Source of the DNA: Candidatus Rokuibacteriota bacterium
GTDB taxonomy: Bacteria > Methylomirabilota > Methylomirabilia > Rokubacteriales > CSP1-6
DNA length: 17,811 nt
Direction: 5' to 3'
NCBI GenBank assembly: GCA_016206385.1
Contig: JACQRS010000016.1
Span: 1-17,811 of the forward strand
The first letter of the stretch is position 1, and each line of letters starts with the position of its first letter. Shown in pieces: positions 15,583 to 17,811 of the stretch. The notes under the pieces are model-generated. The model ran no database searches. It was not told the origin of the DNA and saw only the letters and a list, made by a program, of their open reading frames with translations. The translations under genes and the position numbers were made by a program.

Positions 15583-17811
15583 TCAAATCAAGGCGGATTC
15601 CAGAACGATCCCGCGGTCGACGACCCGGGCGGCCCGACCCAGAAGGGCGGCCAAGGGCGGCGGCACGTCGGGAGCCTCGGCGAGCTGGCGAAGCAGGTCG
15701 ATCAGCCGACGCATGGCACGGATCAGGTCCCCCTCGTGGCCACCGAAATCCTGCTCCACGACCCCGGCCCAGTCATCGTCCCCCGAGGCCCACCTGAACA
15801 CCGCGGCCATGAAGCCCGGATGCACCCCGCACGGGAGCGAGAGACGATGGGCGCGCTGGACTTCGAGGACCGCTTCGGCAGCCGCCTCGAGCTGGTGGAG
15901 CTTTTTTCTGAGCCGCCCGTGTGTTTTCAGGAAGCGGCGCGCCACGACGCTCTCGCCCGACCGTGCCTCTTCGATCAGGCATGAGCAGAGCGCAGCGGCC
16001 TCGGCCAGAGTCGCCTCAGCCAGGATCCCCCGCTGGATCACCTCGGCGATCAAGAGCTCGTTGTCATGACGGAGGGAGGCGATGAGCCGGCCCTTGGCCA
16101 GGAGCGCGCCGCCCTTCACGGCGTCGAAGCGCTCGAGCACCTCGACGACCCGGCAGAACTCCTGCCAGTAGGCGTTCCTGAGGGCCTCGAGGATCTCGCT
16201 TCGCTGGGCGTGCCTCACCTCCAGCTTCTCCATCGCCTTCCAGGCCTGATCGCACCGGGGCTGGGACCCCCACCGGCAACGGTGGCACTCGATGGCGGCC
16301 AGCTTCGCCTCCGGACCCTGGTGTTCCTCGCGCTCGATCAACTCTGGGACGGAGAGCTTGGCAAGCTCGGCCAGGACCCCGTTTCCGCGCTGGCGCCAGT
16401 CGCGGGGCAGATGGAGCGGCGGCGTCGCCCAGAAGATCTTCTTCACGTTCCCTGACTTGACGCGCACCACCACGCCGTGGGGCAGGAGCGCATCCACCAG
16501 GACCCGGTGACCGCGAATCGCGCGGACTGAAAGGATGGCGCCGAGGCCCCCGCCCCCTCGCCGGCGGAGCAGGACGAGGCGACCGGGCTCGGCCTCGAGC
16601 AGCGCGCCGCTTCCCCGGCTGACGATGCCCGACTGCCTTCTCGCCTCCACCTCTTGGCGGAGCTTCCGGTAGCGGCCGATCCGTGAGAAGTCGCCGCACG
16701 GGGCCTCAAAGCTCCGCGCCCCGGCGAGAGCCGCCCCGACCTCGCCGACCTCGGTCTCGAGCTTCCGGATCTGCTTGAGGTTCTGGTACTGGCCGAAGGA
16801 GGACTCGACGACCCGGCGAAGCGTCGCGGGCTCGCTCCCCGTGGCCAGGAGCAGAGCCACCGAGCCGTAGCCCAGGCGGAACTGGCTCTCCACGGGCTCC
16901 GACGGACCGTCCACTGTCTTGACGGCGTCCTCAAGGCTGTCACGGCTGTCCAGCGCGATGATGCACTTGCCCTCCGGGTCGATCCCGCGCCGCCCGGCCC
17001 GCCCCGCCATCTGGGTCAGCTCGTTGTGGGTGAGGCCCCTGAAGCCCCGGTCGGTGCGCTTGGTCAGTCCTTGAAGGACGACGCACTTGGCCGGCATGTG
17101 GATCCCGAGACTCATGGTCTCGGTGGCAAACACGACCCGGCAGAGGCCGCGCTCGAAGAGCAGCTCCACCAGCCGCTTGACGCTCGGGAGAACGCCGGCG
17201 TGATGGAGCCCGATCCCCATCTTGAGCGCCTGGAAGATGGTCTGGTTCAGGGAGGACTCGGCCACCGTCGGGCTCTCCTGGACGGCGTCGCTCAGGGTCC
17301 GATCCACCTCCCGCTGCTGGGGACGGCTGAGCAGCGGTGTTCCCTCGGCCAGGTACTCCTCCAGGGCCCGCTCGCACCCGGCGCGGCTGAAGATGAAGTA
17401 GAGGGCCGGGAGCCACCCGCGCTCCTCCAGCTCCTCGATCATGACCTGCGGATCGGCCACGCGCCGGAAGTGCCAGCGTCCGTCGGCGCCCCGCACGCCG
17501 CGCCCCGCGGCGCGCTCGTCCCCGATCAGCTTCACCTTCCCCTGGCGCAGGGTGTCGAGGTCTCGAATTTCCCCGGAGAGGTCGGCAACCAGATACTGGA
17601 GCGGCACCGGACGCTGGGGGTGGGTGATGGGGACGATGGGGCGATGGACGAGCGAGATCCAGTCGGCGATCTCTGCGATGTTCGCCACCGTCGCCGAGAG
17701 CGCAACAAGGGCGACATCCTTGGGAGCGTTCACGATGATCTCCTCCCAGACCGTCCCGCGCCCCTCATCGCCCATGTAGTGGCACTCGTCCAGCACCACA
17801 TACCCCAGGCC
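15583..17811 (-). CDS. Ski2/HelY-type DExH RNA helicase (N-terminus beyond window)
   Basis: 742 residues of a superfamily-2 helicase are visible; the Walker A part lies past the right edge. Motif II reads VVLDECHYMGD at the very start, followed by motif III LVALSAT, GIGLHHAGVLP and FATETMSLGIHMPA (motifs IV-V) and motif VI QMAGRAGRRGID. This is the arrangement of Ski2/Mtr4/Dob1 and bacterial HelY. A long middle domain leads to a Cys-rich patch, ECHRCRWGSQPRC, in the place where HelY proteins carry a similar CxxC element, and then a DSHCT-type C-terminal domain (FRWASGDDDWAGVV...LIRAMRRLIDLLRQL). Such enzymes unwind structured RNA 3' to 5', assisting decay or processing. The gene ends 79 nt before the PLP enzyme start. 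Confidence 0.92.
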   Translation of the reverse strand, partial: GLGYVVLDECHYMGDEGRGTVWEEIIVNAPKDVALVALSATVANIAEIADWISLVHRPIVPITHPQRPVPLQYLVADLSGEIRDLDTLRQGKVKLIGDERAAGRGVRGADGRWHFRRVADPQVMIEELEERGWLPALYFIFSRAGCERALEEYLAEGTPLLSRPQQREVDRTLSDAVQESPTVAESSLNQTIFQALKMGIGLHHAGVLPSVKRLVELLFERGLCRVVFATETMSLGIHMPAKCVVLQGLTKRTDRGFRGLTHNELTQMAGRAGRRGIDPEGKCIIALDSRDSLEDAVKTVDGPSEPVESQFRLGYGSVALLLATGSEPATLRRVVESSFGQYQNLKQIRKLETEVGEVGAALAGARSFEAPCGDFSRIGRYRKLRQEVEARRQSGIVSRGSGALLEAEPGRLVLLRRRGGGGLGAILSVRAIRGHRVLVDALLPHGVVVRVKSGNVKKIFWATPPLHLPRDWRQRGNGVLAELAKLSVPELIEREEHQGPEAKLAAIECHRCRWGSQPRCDQAWKAMEKLEVRHAQRSEILEALRNAYWQEFCRVVEVLERFDAVKGGALLAKGRLIASLRHDNELLIAEVIQRGILAEATLAEAAALCSCLIEEARSGESVVARRFLKTHGRLRKKLHQLEAAAEAVLEVQRAHRLSLPCGVHPGFMAAVFRWASGDDDWAGVVEQDFGGHEGDLIRAMRRLIDLLRQLAEAPDVPPPLAALLGRAARVVDRGIVLESALI

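Overview
The window is a GC-rich bacterial segment in which every supportable gene lies on the minus strand, so transcription runs from right to left. I place 17 coding features, counting one truncated receiver remnant. High GC, GTG starts, tight 1-33 nt spacing, a beta-oxidation-type gene set and G/C-rich intergenic hairpins suggest a soil or sediment bacterium of the Rokubacteria/Methylomirabilota kind. That placement is a guess from style and gene content; no marker gene here proves it.

Right end (17811 to 10999): a large Ski2/HelY-type DExH helicase, cut by the window edge, is followed by a D-cysteine desulfhydrase/ACC-deaminase-family PLP enzyme, an alpha/beta hydrolase preceded by two strong hairpins, a MOSC protein, a rhodanese-domain protein, an enoyl-CoA hydratase whose start overlaps the rhodanese stop, a 115-nt nested palindrome, and a HAD-family hydrolase with an atypical first motif. 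Three neighbours (PLP enzyme, MOSC, rhodanese) belong to families that handle sulfur.

Middle (10998 to 9116): an island of clearly lower GC holds a DNA methyltransferase with SPPY and DPFVGTGTT motifs and, 9 nt downstream, an unrecognised protein with a possible (D)...ExK nuclease centre. I read this as a compact Type II restriction-modification system, probably acquired by transfer.

Left half (9115 to 795): apt, thiolase, a small exported protein overlapping the thiolase, a 3-hydroxyacyl-CoA dehydrogenase, a histidine kinase, a sigma-54-dependent response regulator, a 4-hydroxyphenylacetate-hydroxylase/4-hydroxybutyryl-CoA-dehydratase-family protein and an acyl-CoA dehydrogenase form a near-continuous array. 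A two-component system thus sits inside an acyl-CoA degradation operon. The dehydratase-like protein lacks the cysteines expected to ligate the [4Fe-4S] cluster, so its chemistry is open.

Left edge: a fragment of a receiver domain overlaps the start of trpD (anthranilate phosphoribosyltransferase), which runs off the window. No tRNA, rRNA, CRISPR array, transposase or integrase was seen. Intergenic stretches are short; none over 300 bases lacks a gene.
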